From: an uncultured Desulfobacterales bacterium
Lineage (GTDB): Bacteria > Desulfobacterota > Desulfobacteria > Desulfobacterales > JAFDCJ01
Direction: 5' to 3'
NCBI GenBank assembly: GCA_945787595.1
Contig: CALZJV010000177.1
Span: forward strand, 1-24,293
DNA length: 24,293 nt
The position numbers and the translations under genes were made by a program. The notes below the pieces were generated by a model. It searched no databases and was not told the origin of the DNA. It saw nothing but the letters and a program-made list of their open reading frames with translations. Positions 1-7,950 of this stretch are shown one piece after another (within the stretch, counting starts at the first letter, position 1; each line of letters opens with the position of its first letter).

Positions 1-17
1 GGGTCGAATTCGGTTGC

Positions 18-45
18 TGACACCTGACACCCGACACCTGAACAC
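18..45. repeat. Copy of a GACACC-type short intergenic repeat
   Basis: This stretch is a run of tgacacc / cgacacc words. The same words occur at 9085-9109 and, inverted, at 9038-9061. It lies downstream of the TctC gene at the window edge, so its full extent is unknown. Function is not known; it resembles decayed low-complexity intergenic repeats. Confidence 0.6.
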
Positions 46-98
46 TGCTGGCAAACGTAATCACCCATATCACCCCTCTCTCCGAGCTGTAGGCTCTA

Positions 99-129
99 CC
101 CTCCGGGGCGTAGTCCCTACGGGATGGAG
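99..129. repeat. GC-rich palindromic repeat, copy 1
   Basis: It begins CCCTCCGGGGCGT and contains a perfect CGTAG/CTACG inverted pair. The same opening 13 bases occur at 12275-12287 inside the SGNH hydrolase gene. It sits just past the 3' end of the minus-strand TctC gene and could fold in its transcript, but no T-tract makes it a clear terminator. Confidence 0.45.
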
Positions 130-180
130 TCGAGCCGGAAGCCGGGGTGGACCAAAGCCGGGCCCTCTGGACCCGGATCT

Positions 181-1131
181 TTACTTCCCGGCATCGATAA
201 GGACCTTTACATCCTTTACCCCGTCCGAGAGCATTTTATAAGTGCCATCCGGCCCTAAGTTATAGGACTGGGCCTTCAGTGTATTTGCAATGGCTGTTTT
301 CACTTTGTCGGAATGGATCGCCTTGTCGAAAACATCGGCTAAGGTGGCTTTTACATCCGCGGGTAATCCTTTGGGAGCGACCAGATAATAATATGGATCG
401 AGGTAAAAATTGTATCCGGTCTCGATGAGGGTCTTGGTCTCAGGCGCGTAACTAAAACGATCTTTGCCAAAGGCCGCAATCATTTTAAGATCGCCGTTTT
501 CGAGATATTTGATATGGGCGCCTGCAGGACAACCGACATCTACGTGGCCGCCCAGAATGCTCTGGATCTGCTCTGCACCGCTTTTGTGTTTGACAAATTT
601 GAATTCAAGACCGGCTTGATTCTTGACGGCGGACATAATCATCTGTTGCGGCATGGCATCAAACGCGATAGCCAACTTTTTCGTTTTTGCCAGCGCAATA
701 AAGCCGTTGATATCGTTAAAGGGAGCATCCGCTTTCGCTACCAGGGCGACTTCTCCTTTGGTAATGGTACCGATGTAGTCAAAGGTATCGATTTTGAAAG
801 GTAGTTTGTCGCCTCGTTTGGCCAAATTCAAGAGAATGGGCACATTCACAGCCAATCCCAGTGTCAAACCATCGGGCTTCGCATTCATGAGCCCCGATAG
901 CATGGCCACGCCGCCCCCCCCGGGTTTGTTCTCCACCACAACGTTCCAGCCCGTATTTTCTTCGACCTGGGCGGCAACAATTCGCCCCAAAGTGTCAGTG
1001 GATCCCCCGGTACCAAAACCGACATGAAGTTTGATCGATCCCTTTGGAGACCAATCGGCGGCTTGACTCAAAGACGGAACGATCAGCATACAAGCAACAA
1101 CAAAACAGACGAAAAGCGATCTTATTTTCAT
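181..1131 (-). CDS. TctC/Bug-family periplasmic carboxylate-binding protein
   Basis: This is a 316-residue solute-binding protein of the tripartite tricarboxylate transporter (TctC/Bug) family. It begins with a clear signal peptide (basic MKIR, hydrophobic core to about residue 20, cleavage likely after SQA). The mature start, with the glycine-rich VGFGTGGSTDTLGR segment, is the usual ligand-loop region. Length and the closing KGLPADVKATL region fit the family. A GGAGAG-type ribosome site precedes the ATG. Family members deliver carboxylates to a TctA/TctB membrane complex, and neither partner is in this window. The gene follows the ferredoxin and flavoprotein genes on the same strand, so the ligand is probably the substrate, or a relative of the substrate, of that redox pair. 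Ligand identity cannot be read from the sequence. Confidence 0.9.
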   Translation of the reverse strand: MKIRSLFVCFVVACMLIVPSLSQAADWSPKGSIKLHVGFGTGGSTDTLGRIVAAQVEENTGWNVVVENKPGGGGVAMLSGLMNAKPDGLTLGLAVNVPILLNLAKRGDKLPFKIDTFDYIGTITKGEVALVAKADAPFNDINGFIALAKTKKLAIAFDAMPQQMIMSAVKNQAGLEFKFVKHKSGAEQIQSILGGHVDVGCPAGAHIKYLENGDLKMIAAFGKDRFSYAPETKTLIETGYNFYLDPYYYLVAPKGLPADVKATLADVFDKAIHSDKVKTAIANTLKAQSYNLGPDGTYKMLSDGVKDVKVLIDAGK

Positions 1132-1237
1132 GATTCTCTCCTCTCTTGAATTATCTGGCGTTTGATTTTCCCTACCAAGTCTCCTTCTTATGGTCTAGTG
1201 TTTGAGAGTTCCTCCTTTCTCTAAGTTGGCGGTTGCA

Positions 1238-1474
1238 TTACTGCAAGACATCCTCTTGCGCTTTAAAAACCAGCTGCAGGGGTAGCGGGATTCGCAGACG
1301 GATCGCTCCCGGTACCGGGCAAACCGACACGCACCCGTTGAAGTGGACGCACTCTTTCGGATAGGTGACCGTGGGGATCTCGCCTTTTTTCGATCCGTAG
1401 AAAACATCCTCGGAACAGATATCGGCACATTTGCCGCATTTGATGCACTTTTCAGACTCTATAATGGGTGGCAT
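1238..1474 (-). CDS. Small AprB-like ferredoxin with an altered second cluster
   Basis: This is a 78-residue iron-sulfur protein. The start at 1474 is chosen because AGGGAG lies just upstream and the protein then begins directly before the first cluster motif; a longer open frame reaches 1582 but overlaps the flavoprotein end. Cys10, Cys13, Cys16 and Cys20 form a complete C-x2-C-x2-C-x3-C motif. The second motif has Cys42, Cys48 and Cys52-Pro, but Phe45 stands where the second cysteine is expected. That suggests one [4Fe-4S] and one [3Fe-4S] cluster, or a degenerate second site. It lies between the flavoprotein and TctC genes and most likely carries electrons for the flavoprotein, as AprB does for AprA. 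The family is clear; the physiological partner is inferred. Confidence 0.85.
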   Translation of the reverse strand: MPPIIESEKCIKCGKCADICSEDVFYGSKKGEIPTVTYPKECVHFNGCVSVCPVPGAIRLRIPLPLQLVFKAQEDVLQ

Positions 1475-1566
1475 GGTTATACTCCCTGAGGCGGACAAGT
1501 CACAACTAAAATAAGGTTTATGGTACAAATGAGTGGGTTTTGACGTCATCCTCAAAAAACGTGAGG

Positions 1567-3204
1567 CTAATACGGCCGCCAATCCAGAATATTTTGTTCA
1601 TCGGCCCGTCTGATGATATGGGCCCGATTTAGGGTCGGGTCGGTATACGGGTAGTCCGGCCGGTTATGGAGCCCGCGTGTCTCTTTGCGGTCAAGGGCCA
1701 TCTCAAAGGTGAGCTCACCGATATCCAGCATATTGAGAACTTCCAGGCTCCGAACGGTTTCATGGGAGTTGCGGCACACCATACCGTTACGGGCTTTATC
1801 CTTGATGCGACGCAAGTGTTGCAGCCCTTGTTTTAGAAGGGAGGCGTTGCGCACCGGTCCGGCATAGTCCACCATGGTCTGCTGGAGGGCAATATTGGTC
1901 TCCTCCCAATCGGGACCGTTCGCTCGGCCCCGCATAGTGTCGAGCAGGCGATTTTTTTCCTCAATTGATGCCGCAAGCGCGTCCGTATCTGTTGGTCTGA
2001 CAGCTCGGGCGTATTCAGCGGCCTTCTCACCACCGATATACCCGAAAGTTCCTGCGGCCGAGATATCGCCGAAGGCCTCATCCCCCGCGGCATACAACCC
2101 CGGCAGGGATGTTTCCGCGTTTTCGTTGGCCACTATCAAACCGCCACCCCGGATGGGATAGGTAGCGAACTCAATGGGGTGTTTACGAAAATCGATCCCC
2201 TCCTGATTCATGTGGGCGGTCATGGCGGGGTAGCCTTCGTTTTCCATCCAGTGCATCATATAGGCATGATCATCCGCCGTAATCTCGGTACAATCCATAT
2301 ACAGGGGGCCTTTGCCGGCCTGGGTATATTGCTCGGGGGCCAGTTTGTTCACTTCACAGATCATGTCACCGTACCGGCGATCCGGTTTGTCCACAAACGT
2401 TCCCGCCGGCCGGCCCTCCCAATCCCTGACAACTCCGATCCAAGTGGCCTGTCCGAAACGAGCGAAATACTTGGGGCCGATATGCCGCTGGGGCATCTCC
2501 AAATTCTGCAGCTCCGCCCCGGCGCGATAGGCCATACTCCGCCCGTCTCCGGTCTGGGTACCGCCGTGGGGATCGTTAAACAGCCAACCCGGAGTTAGGC
2601 TGGGATAGAGCCGCGAGCATTTACCAGTACCCAGCACAACCGCCTTGGCGTTGAAAACCATGAGCTTATCTTCCCGGGTGTGGGCACCCACGGCCCCGAC
2701 AATCCGATCTCCCTGGCGTAGGAGATCAAACACCATAACCCGGTTCAAAATGGTAACGCCCCGCTTCAGCGCCTGCTTGGCCAGGACCTCCTTCTGAAAA
2801 CGGCCCTCATACTTGATATGAGTCATGGGGTGGCCCGCAAAGGAATGGCCCGCAAATTCCCAACGGCCCTGATATGTCATGGGTATACCCCACTTATCCC
2901 AGAGCTGTACGATATCGAAAGCCTTGCGAAATTGGGTCCGTAACAGGTCTTTGCTGATGAGAATTTCCCCTTTGGCGGTTCGCAGCAATTCCTCGATCCA
3001 GGCGTCTCGGTCGCTACCATGAATTTCGGGGATATAGGTCTCGAAATGATCATTGCCCATCCGCCCGCAACCGCTGTACTCGACATTGCCCTTCTCAGCG
3101 ACAATTACCTGGGCGCCAAGTTCCGCGGCCCGGATGGCGGCCATCAGGCCCGCGATTCCCCCGCCAACGCAAAGAATGTCGGTTGATATCCGTTCCTCTT
3201 TCAT
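1567..3204 (-). CDS. AprA/fumarate-reductase-like FAD flavoprotein subunit
   Basis: This is a 545-residue FAD-dependent oxidoreductase of the fumarate reductase/succinate dehydrogenase/AprA superfamily. The N-terminal Rossmann motif GGGIAGLMAA is at about residues 14-23 and is followed by an acidic-basic VAEKG turn. The second FAD-contact motif GLYAAGDEAFGDISAAGTFG is near residues 365-385. AprA proteins are usually longer, and no extra domain is seen here, so adenylylsulfate reductase itself is unlikely. An AGAACGAGG ribosome site precedes ATG. The ferredoxin start lies about 90 bases downstream on the same strand, followed by TctC. Together they suggest reduction or oxidation of an imported organic acid in the cytoplasm. 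The substrate is unknown; fumarate-like or other alpha,beta-unsaturated acids are possible. Confidence 0.85.
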   Translation of the reverse strand: MKEERISTDILCVGGGIAGLMAAIRAAELGAQVIVAEKGNVEYSGCGRMGNDHFETYIPEIHGSDRDAWIEELLRTAKGEILISKDLLRTQFRKAFDIVQLWDKWGIPMTYQGRWEFAGHSFAGHPMTHIKYEGRFQKEVLAKQALKRGVTILNRVMVFDLLRQGDRIVGAVGAHTREDKLMVFNAKAVVLGTGKCSRLYPSLTPGWLFNDPHGGTQTGDGRSMAYRAGAELQNLEMPQRHIGPKYFARFGQATWIGVVRDWEGRPAGTFVDKPDRRYGDMICEVNKLAPEQYTQAGKGPLYMDCTEITADDHAYMMHWMENEGYPAMTAHMNQEGIDFRKHPIEFATYPIRGGGLIVANENAETSLPGLYAAGDEAFGDISAAGTFGYIGGEKAAEYARAVRPTDTDALAASIEEKNRLLDTMRGRANGPDWEETNIALQQTMVDYAGPVRNASLLKQGLQHLRRIKDKARNGMVCRNSHETVRSLEVLNMLDIGELTFEMALDRKETRGLHNRPDYPYTDPTLNRAHIIRRADEQNILDWRPY

Positions 3205-3242
3205 CCTCGTTCTCCATTTATTGCGGCTGTGGGTCGCGGCCC

Positions 3243-3508
3243 TTAGACCTGTCGCACCCTCAGATATTCCGTATAGCTCTTATACCCGTGCGTCAGATCC
3301 TGCCGGTTCACCTCCTTGAGGGTAGCGGCCTCTTTTTAAGGCATCGAATCATCGCCTTATGATCCTTAATACTATCCTCTTTCTGGGTAGGGTCTCCCAC
3401 GATGTAATCATACCAGACATGGGAGCGTTTTCGGAGTTGATCGATAATCTCAGAGATAATTCCGTAACAACTAGGCCAAATGATAAGGGTTGTCAACCCC
3501 TTTCTCAA
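3243..3508 (-). pseudogene. Frameshifted short gene upstream of the flavoprotein
   Basis: Two protein-like reading frames join into one product of about 89 residues if the T5 run at 3333-3337 (A5 on the coding strand) had one more base. The first frame starts at TTG 3508 and runs through KDHKAMIRCLKK; after the correction it continues EAATLKEVNRQDLTHGYKSY and stops at 3243. The gap to the flavoprotein start is 38 bases, so it looks like the first gene of that operon. I do not recognise the family. A TTGACA-like sequence occurs at its very start (3498-3493 on the minus strand), so the true start could lie further in. It may be an intact gene with a sequencing error, or a decayed one. Confidence 0.4.
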
Positions 3509-3657
3509 GGTAGCCGCTTATCGGTTTGGATGGCGAAAAAGTTTGGTCAGTCACTTAATTGAAGGGTCGTGGAGTTTTCAGCGCAAGCCTTTGATTATAG
3601 CGGAGTGGATGATCGCCACCGAAAGCGGATGCTGTCTGAGACCATTAGGGATCGTAA

Positions 3658-3969
3658 GGTGATCCGCAAAGTCCGCTTAACCACGGTGCGATCTGTCCGA
3701 AAGGTCGGGCGGATCCAAAACTTCTTTACCATCCGGAACCGGTCGTTCTCATCCATCCCGCAACCGCAGCACGGGACTCTATCGAAAACGGTGATTGGGT
3801 ATACCTCGAGACTGCAAGAGGCAGAATCAAACAAAAAGCGATTCATTCAGATAAGGTCGAGCCGCGAGTGGTTTGCGCCGATTTTGGTTGGTGGTTTCCC
3901 GAGAAGGGAATCGCCGACCTTTTTGGCTGGTCGGATTCAAATCTAAACATGCTGACCGACGACCAATAA
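3658..3969 (+). pseudogene. Collapsed molybdopterin oxidoreductase remnant
   Basis: Continuous frame from 3658 reads GDPQSPLNHGAICPKG, which is the end of the N-terminal [4Fe-4S] region of DMSO-reductase-family molybdopterin enzymes, then ADPKLLYHP. It passes directly into EPVVLIHPATAARDSIENGD and CADFGWWFPEKG, the C-terminal dinucleotide-binding domain, and stops at 3967-3969. Family members are usually 600-1000 residues, so several hundred residues of the catalytic core are missing at the YHP/EPVV junction. Upstream, ETIRDRKV in another frame (about 3635-3660) looks like the preceding piece, so there is also a frameshift, and a stop lies at 3655-3657. The gene cannot make an active enzyme. 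Confidence 0.75.
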
Positions 3970-4100
3970 CAAAACAATCCGGAGACCGGTTCTGAAAATT
4001 TACGAGGGATGCTTTGCAGAGTTAGGTTAGTTGATTAGGGATAAAGGAATATTCGCCGCATTTGAGATAGACACGATATGCGCCCAGGCATGAAGATTAA

Positions 4101-4119
4101 AATTTCAGTCCTTGAAATT
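4101..4119 (-). terminator. Probable terminator of the YitT gene
   Basis: AATTTCA and TGAAATT form a perfect 7-bp stem around a 5-base loop. On the minus strand it is followed by TTAATCTTC, and it lies about 20 bases past the stop codon of the YitT gene. The U-tract is short, so the assignment is moderate. Confidence 0.5.
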
Positions 4120-4139
4120 GGTTGAAAATTTGCGTAACG

Positions 4140-5039
4140 TCATTCGGTTTTCGCCATTCTGACCGATTTCCGCAGTATCCCCCCTTTGGTTTGATGTCCT
4201 TGGGCGATCACTACGAAGGCTTTGGGATCTGCATCACTTACGATAGCTTTCAAGATATTGACATCGGATCGATTTACCGTGCTAAACAAGGTGGTGTGCT
4301 CTGCTTTGGAGTACATGCCCCTACCCGCCCAACTGGTAACGCCCACTCCCAAACGATCCATCAAGACCTGGGATACCTCGTCCGGAGAATCGGTCACGAT
4401 AAAAACTGTGCGGACCACACTGGGTCCCTCCAGGACATAATCGGCAACAAATCCCCAGGTAAACAATGTAACAAAGGCATACAGAGCCATCTCCCAGCCG
4501 AAGACCAGCCCCGCAATCAGGATAACCCCTCCGTCGATAAGAATATAGACCTGGCTGTTCGGTATACCGGTTTTCATCTGTATGACCCGGCTGATAACCG
4601 ATGTGCCGGCCGGCGAGGTGCCGCCCCGGTAAATCAGACCAATGCCGACACCGCCTATGATCCCGCCATACAGGGCATTGAGGAGCAAATCTTTGGTAAC
4701 GCCGACAGGAAGAATAATTGCCAATCCGTCGACCCCCAGACTGTAAACCAACGTTACATAGAAGGCACGGACGAGAAAACGAAATCGCCCCAGATAGAAA
4801 AAGCCGATGACCAACATGGGAAGCGTCAAAATCAGCATCGTCAATCCCTTGGGCCAGCCGGTGAACTCGTAGATAATGATCGCCGCTCCTGAAACCCCGC
4901 CCGGCGCTATGTTAAACGGCGCCAGGAACAGGTCGAAGTTGACTGCCAGAACAGCGGATCCAATCGTCAACAAAAGATATTCCGGTAATATTTTGTGGAG
5001 ATCAAGTTTAGCGATCATTTTTCCAATTTTATTCGTCAT
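4140..5039 (-). CDS. YitT family membrane protein (DUF161 plus DUF2179)
   Basis: This is a 299-residue integral membrane protein of the YitT family. The N-terminal two-thirds hold about five or six hydrophobic segments, with the family hallmark NIAPGGVSGAAIIIYEFTG near residues 42-60 and the glycine-rich YGGIIGGVGIGLIYRGGTSP near 124-143. The C-terminal 85 residues are soluble and match the DUF2179 type (TTLFSTVNRSDVNILKAIV, then DPKAFVVI). Length is normal for the family. The biochemical role of YitT proteins is not established; transport or a link to small-ligand sensing are suggestions only. It stands alone between a molybdopterin pseudogene and an EamA remnant, with its own downstream hairpin. 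Confidence 0.9.
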   Translation of the reverse strand: MTNKIGKMIAKLDLHKILPEYLLLTIGSAVLAVNFDLFLAPFNIAPGGVSGAAIIIYEFTGWPKGLTMLILTLPMLVIGFFYLGRFRFLVRAFYVTLVYSLGVDGLAIILPVGVTKDLLLNALYGGIIGGVGIGLIYRGGTSPAGTSVISRVIQMKTGIPNSQVYILIDGGVILIAGLVFGWEMALYAFVTLFTWGFVADYVLEGPSVVRTVFIVTDSPDEVSQVLMDRLGVGVTSWAGRGMYSKAEHTTLFSTVNRSDVNILKAIVSDADPKAFVVIAQGHQTKGGILRKSVRMAKTE

Positions 5040-5202
5040 TTTATCAACCTCATATTCCTCTTTGTGTCTTCGTATCTTGGTGTCATAACTTTAGCTATAA
5101 AATTAAAAAACCCAAAATTTTTTTCAAAGGATCATGGAGAATGGGCTGATGTTTGTCAATTAAAATAACCAATGCAAACCCTGTAAACTTAAATCATTAT
5201 GA

Positions 5203-5382
5203 ATGAATCAAGTAGTCATCAGTTATGTCGCCAACATCAACTATGTAGCCGCATTTCGACAGCTCAGCATCCCTCTGGGTGCTATTTTCGGCATGTCATT
5301 GCTTAAAGAACCGCGTCATCCGCCGAAATTGGTCGGTGTTTCGATTATCTTTCTTGGTCTTGTAGCGGTTGCAATAGGATAA
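5203..5382 (+). pseudogene. C-terminal remnant of an EamA/DMT-family transporter
   Basis: A 59-codon frame reads VANINYVAAFRQLSIPLGAI, then MSLLKEPRHPPKLVGVSIIFLG and a hydrophobic end. This is the last helix pair of EamA (drug/metabolite transporter) proteins, in which a conserved E-x-P turn separates the two final helices. The usual preceding eight or so helices are absent: an in-frame TGA sits directly before the first ATG at 5203, and the upstream sequence is A+T-rich with no matching frame. It is a truncated relic, not a functional transporter. No ribosome site is evident. Confidence 0.6.
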
Positions 5383-5499
5383 AAGGTTCAAAGCTGCCCC
5401 GCTCAAAGGGGTTATATCTTTGGTCATGGACATTAACTGTCATAGGTGCTACAAGTTCGTTGCTATTCCCCCCCAATAAATTTTTAAAAGCTAATACCG

Positions 5500-6405
5500 A
5501 TGAACCTTAACCAGCTCAAAATATTCTATATGGCCGCCAAAAAAGGGAATCTCAGCCTGGCGGCAAAAGAGCTTTTCATTTCCCAGCCGGCAATCACCAA
5601 AGGCATCCAGCGACTGCAGGAATTTTACGACATTAAGTTCATTGACCATATCGGTAAAAAACTGACCCTGACCGATGCCGGAGAAGTACTTTACGAAATC
5701 GCCGAAAAGATATTTGAACTGGAAAGCCGCGCCGAAGAGAGTATCCGTGATTTTCAGCAGCGCAAAAGGGGACACATTCGGATTCTCTCAAGCGAAAGCT
5801 TCGGCGACTACTACCTTCCCCATATCATTATTCCATTCAGCAAAGCATATCCGCTGGTCCGGATTTCCATGAATATCCTGCCGACCGAGCAGGTAATCGA
5901 ACATACTGCGACCCTCAATGATGACCTGGGATTTATTTCTTATCCTGTGGAACATCCAAAACTGATGCTAAAAGAAGTCCTGGAAGACCAGCTGGTGATC
6001 ATTACATCGCCTGACCATCCTCTAACCCGCAAACAGACCCTTGCCCCCCGGGATCTTGAAGACGAGCTGCTGATCATGCATGAAACAGGTTCGGCGCCCC
6101 ACAAGGCCCTTGAGGAGTATATTCGAAAAAACGACCTTTCCGTTAAAATTCACCTGGAAATTTCCAGCAACCACGCCATAAAACGTGCGGTTGAAGACCA
6201 ACTCGGTATCGCTCTAATTTCAAGACGGGTGGCCATTGAAGAAATCCGAGCCAAAAGACTCGTTGCGATTCCCCTGTCTGATCCGTCCATGAGCCGCAGA
6301 TACTACATGGTACACCACAAGGACAAGTACCTTTCCGAGCCCCTGCAGGGTTTTATCAATGGGGTGTTTGAATGGGCGGCTGAATACTTGCGGGAGCTCA
6401 GATGA
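5500..6405 (+). CDS. LysR family transcriptional regulator
   Basis: This is a 301-residue LysR-type regulator of standard length. Residues 1-60 form the winged helix-turn-helix (LNQLKIFYMAAKKGNLSLAA, then SQPAITKGIQRLQ), followed by the linker helix and a periplasmic-binding-protein-like effector domain from about residue 90. The start at 5500 gives the canonical N-terminus, although the ribosome site is weak. It lies just ahead of kbl and tdh on the same strand, about 115 bases before the kbl start, so control of threonine catabolism is a reasonable inference. An imperfect dyad at 5426-5443 (ATGGACA/TGTCAT) lies 57 bases before the start and could be an autoregulatory site. The effector is unknown. 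Confidence 0.88.
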   Translation: MNLNQLKIFYMAAKKGNLSLAAKELFISQPAITKGIQRLQEFYDIKFIDHIGKKLTLTDAGEVLYEIAEKIFELESRAEESIRDFQQRKRGHIRILSSESFGDYYLPHIIIPFSKAYPLVRISMNILPTEQVIEHTATLNDDLGFISYPVEHPKLMLKEVLEDQLVIITSPDHPLTRKQTLAPRDLEDELLIMHETGSAPHKALEEYIRKNDLSVKIHLEISSNHAIKRAVEDQLGIALISRRVAIEEIRAKRLVAIPLSDPSMSRRYYMVHHKDKYLSEPLQGFINGVFEWAAEYLRELR

Positions 6406-6488
6406 GTGTCGATAAGAGCAACAGATTGAAGGATTGCATTTTAAAGGTTTTTTCTATATTAATAACTTCTCAGCGTTCTCTGCGAACT

Positions 6489-6508
6489 CTGCCTGCCCAA
6501 TGAAATCT
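6489..6508 (+). repeat. 20-base repeat ahead of kbl (second copy 7847-7866 ahead of tdh)
   Basis: The sequence CTGCCTGCCCAATGAAATCT occurs here just before the kbl ribosome site and again at 7847-7866 before tdh, with one mismatch. It may be part of a wider intergenic repeat, or a shared upstream element of the two threonine-degradation genes. Confidence 0.6.
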
Positions 6509-6520
6509 CTGGAGGCAATC

Positions 6521-7705
6521 ATGTACGGCAAATATCGCGCAGAGCTAAAACACGAACTCGAAGAAATCGCCCGGGCCGGCTTGTATAAATCCGAACGTCA
6601 CATCTCATCCGCCCAGCAGGCCCGCATCAATGTCGGCGAAAACCAGGTTCTGAATATGTGCGCCAACAATTACCTTGGTCTGGCAAATAACAGCGAAATT
6701 ATCGAAGCAGTCAAAGCGGGTTTGGACGAACGGGGATTCGGCATGGCATCCGTTCGTTTTATCTGCGGCACCCAGGATATTCATTCCGAGCTGGAGAAAA
6801 AAATCAGCCATTTTTTGGGTACGGACGACACCATTCTCTACTCATCTTGTTTTGATGCCAATGCCGGTCTTTTTGAAACATTGCTTAGCGAAAAGGATGC
6901 AATTATCTCGGATGCTTTAAATCATGCTTCGATTATCGATGGAATCCGCCTGTGCAAAGCAGCCCGCTTTAGGTATACCCACGGGGACATGGCATCGCTG
7001 GAAAATTGTCTCAATGAGGCTGCCGGTGCAAAAACCAGAATGATCGCTACAGACGGTGTCTTCAGCATGGACGGGGACTATGCAAAATTGGACCACATCT
7101 GCGATCTGGCGGAAAATCATGATGCCCTGGTCATGGTGGATGACAGCCATGCCACCGGTTTTGTGGGACCCACGGGACGCGGCACACCTGAACTTTGCGG
7201 GGTTCAGGATCGGGTCGACGTCATCACCTCAACTCTGGGAAAAGCATTGGGTGGTGCTTCCGGTGGATTCACCACTGGACGCAAGGATATCATCGAAATA
7301 CTTCGCCAGCGCTCCCGTCCTTACCTTTTCTCAAATTCCCTGGCACCGCCCATTGTTTCGGCGGCCCTGAAAACCATCGACTTGTTAAAGGAATCAAAAT
7401 CTGCCAAAGAAAAGTTGGAATCCAACACAATTTTCTTCAGGGAGCAGGTTGCCAAGGCCGGTTTTACCATCAAGCCCGGCACCCATCCCATTGTCCCCAT
7501 CATGCTGGGAGATGCTAAACTGGCTCAAAAGATGGCGACCTTGCTTCTGGAAGAAGGTGTTTATGCGGTGGGTTTCTTTTATCCGGTGGTCCCCAAAGGC
7601 CAGGCGCGCATACGTGTTCAGATTTCGGCTGCACATTCCAGGGAAGATATGGAGTTTGCATTGGAAAAATTCATTAAAGTCGGCAAAGAATTGGAAGTGA
7701 TATAG
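6521..7705 (+). CDS. kbl: Glycine C-acetyltransferase (2-amino-3-ketobutyrate CoA ligase)
   Basis: This PLP-dependent enzyme cleaves 2-amino-3-oxobutyrate with CoA to glycine and acetyl-CoA, the second step of threonine degradation via threonine dehydrogenase. The start at 6521 follows TCTGGAGG with good spacing and gives 394 residues, close to the roughly 398 of E. coli Kbl; a longer frame starts at 6434 but is not homologous there. Family landmarks are [13 protein letters not shown] near the N-terminus, [12 protein letters not shown], the [11 protein letters not shown] aspartate region, and STLGKALGG with Lys241 as the PLP Schiff-base lysine. tdh follows 245 bases downstream on the same strand, which supports this function over 8-amino-7-oxononanoate synthase or other alpha-oxoamine synthases. 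Confidence 0.95.
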   Translation: MYGKYRAELKHELEEIARAGLYKSERHISSAQQARINVGENQVLNMCANNYLGLANNSEIIEAVKAGLDERGFGMASVRFICGTQDIHSELEKKISHFLGTDDTILYSSCFDANAGLFETLLSEKDAIISDALNHASIIDGIRLCKAARFRYTHGDMASLENCLNEAAGAKTRMIATDGVFSMDGDYAKLDHICDLAENHDALVMVDDSHATGFVGPTGRGTPELCGVQDRVDVITSTLGKALGGASGGFTTGRKDIIEILRQRSRPYLFSNSLAPPIVSAALKTIDLLKESKSAKEKLESNTIFFREQVAKAGFTIKPGTHPIVPIMLGDAKLAQKMATLLLEEGVYAVGFFYPVVPKGQARIRVQISAAHSREDMEFALEKFIKVGKELEVI

Positions 7706-7755
7706 TAAAGATAATTTAAATGATTGGATTCTGTTTTGAAATAAAAATTATTTTA

Positions 7756-7854
7756 GACAGGATTCACAGGATTTTCTGGATAGTAGGGCCTTCGGCCTAA
7801 GGGTATCTCGCCGCAGGCGAAAAGAATCCCATTAATCCCGTAAATCCTGCCTGC
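7756..7854. repeat. Imperfect inverted repeat of GGATT words between kbl and tdh
   Basis: The left arm (7756-7783, gacaggattcacaggatt onward) is nearly complementary to the right arm (about 7824-7854, ending in attaatcccgtaaatcctgc). Between them lie two smaller hairpins, GGCC-ttc-GGCC and TCGCC-gca-GGCGA. Such repeats look like mobile or decayed palindromic intergenic elements. It could fold in the kbl-tdh transcript and make expression of the two genes unequal. Confidence 0.6.
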
Positions 7855-7950
7855 CCAATGGAATCTTTTCATCTCATTCCATCGGGGTCAAAAAAAAATT
7901 TAAAATAGAATCCATTCCTCATTCCATTCGTAAATGAAAGGCGCAATGCC

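Noticed and set aside
1567..3204. Adenylylsulfate reductase alpha subunit (AprA) proper
   Set aside because: The protein is about 100 residues shorter than usual AprA, and the ferredoxin partner lacks a cluster cysteine. Relationship is kept at family level only.
3569..3946. 125-codon plus-strand frame
   Set aside because: The translation is Arg/Ser-rich and incoherent. The neighbouring frame carries the molybdopterin oxidoreductase motifs, so this is mostly a shadow of that pseudogene.
4122..4892. 256-codon plus-strand open frame
   Set aside because: It is antisense to the YitT gene, and its translation is polar, low in structure and matches nothing, while the minus strand encodes a clear membrane protein.
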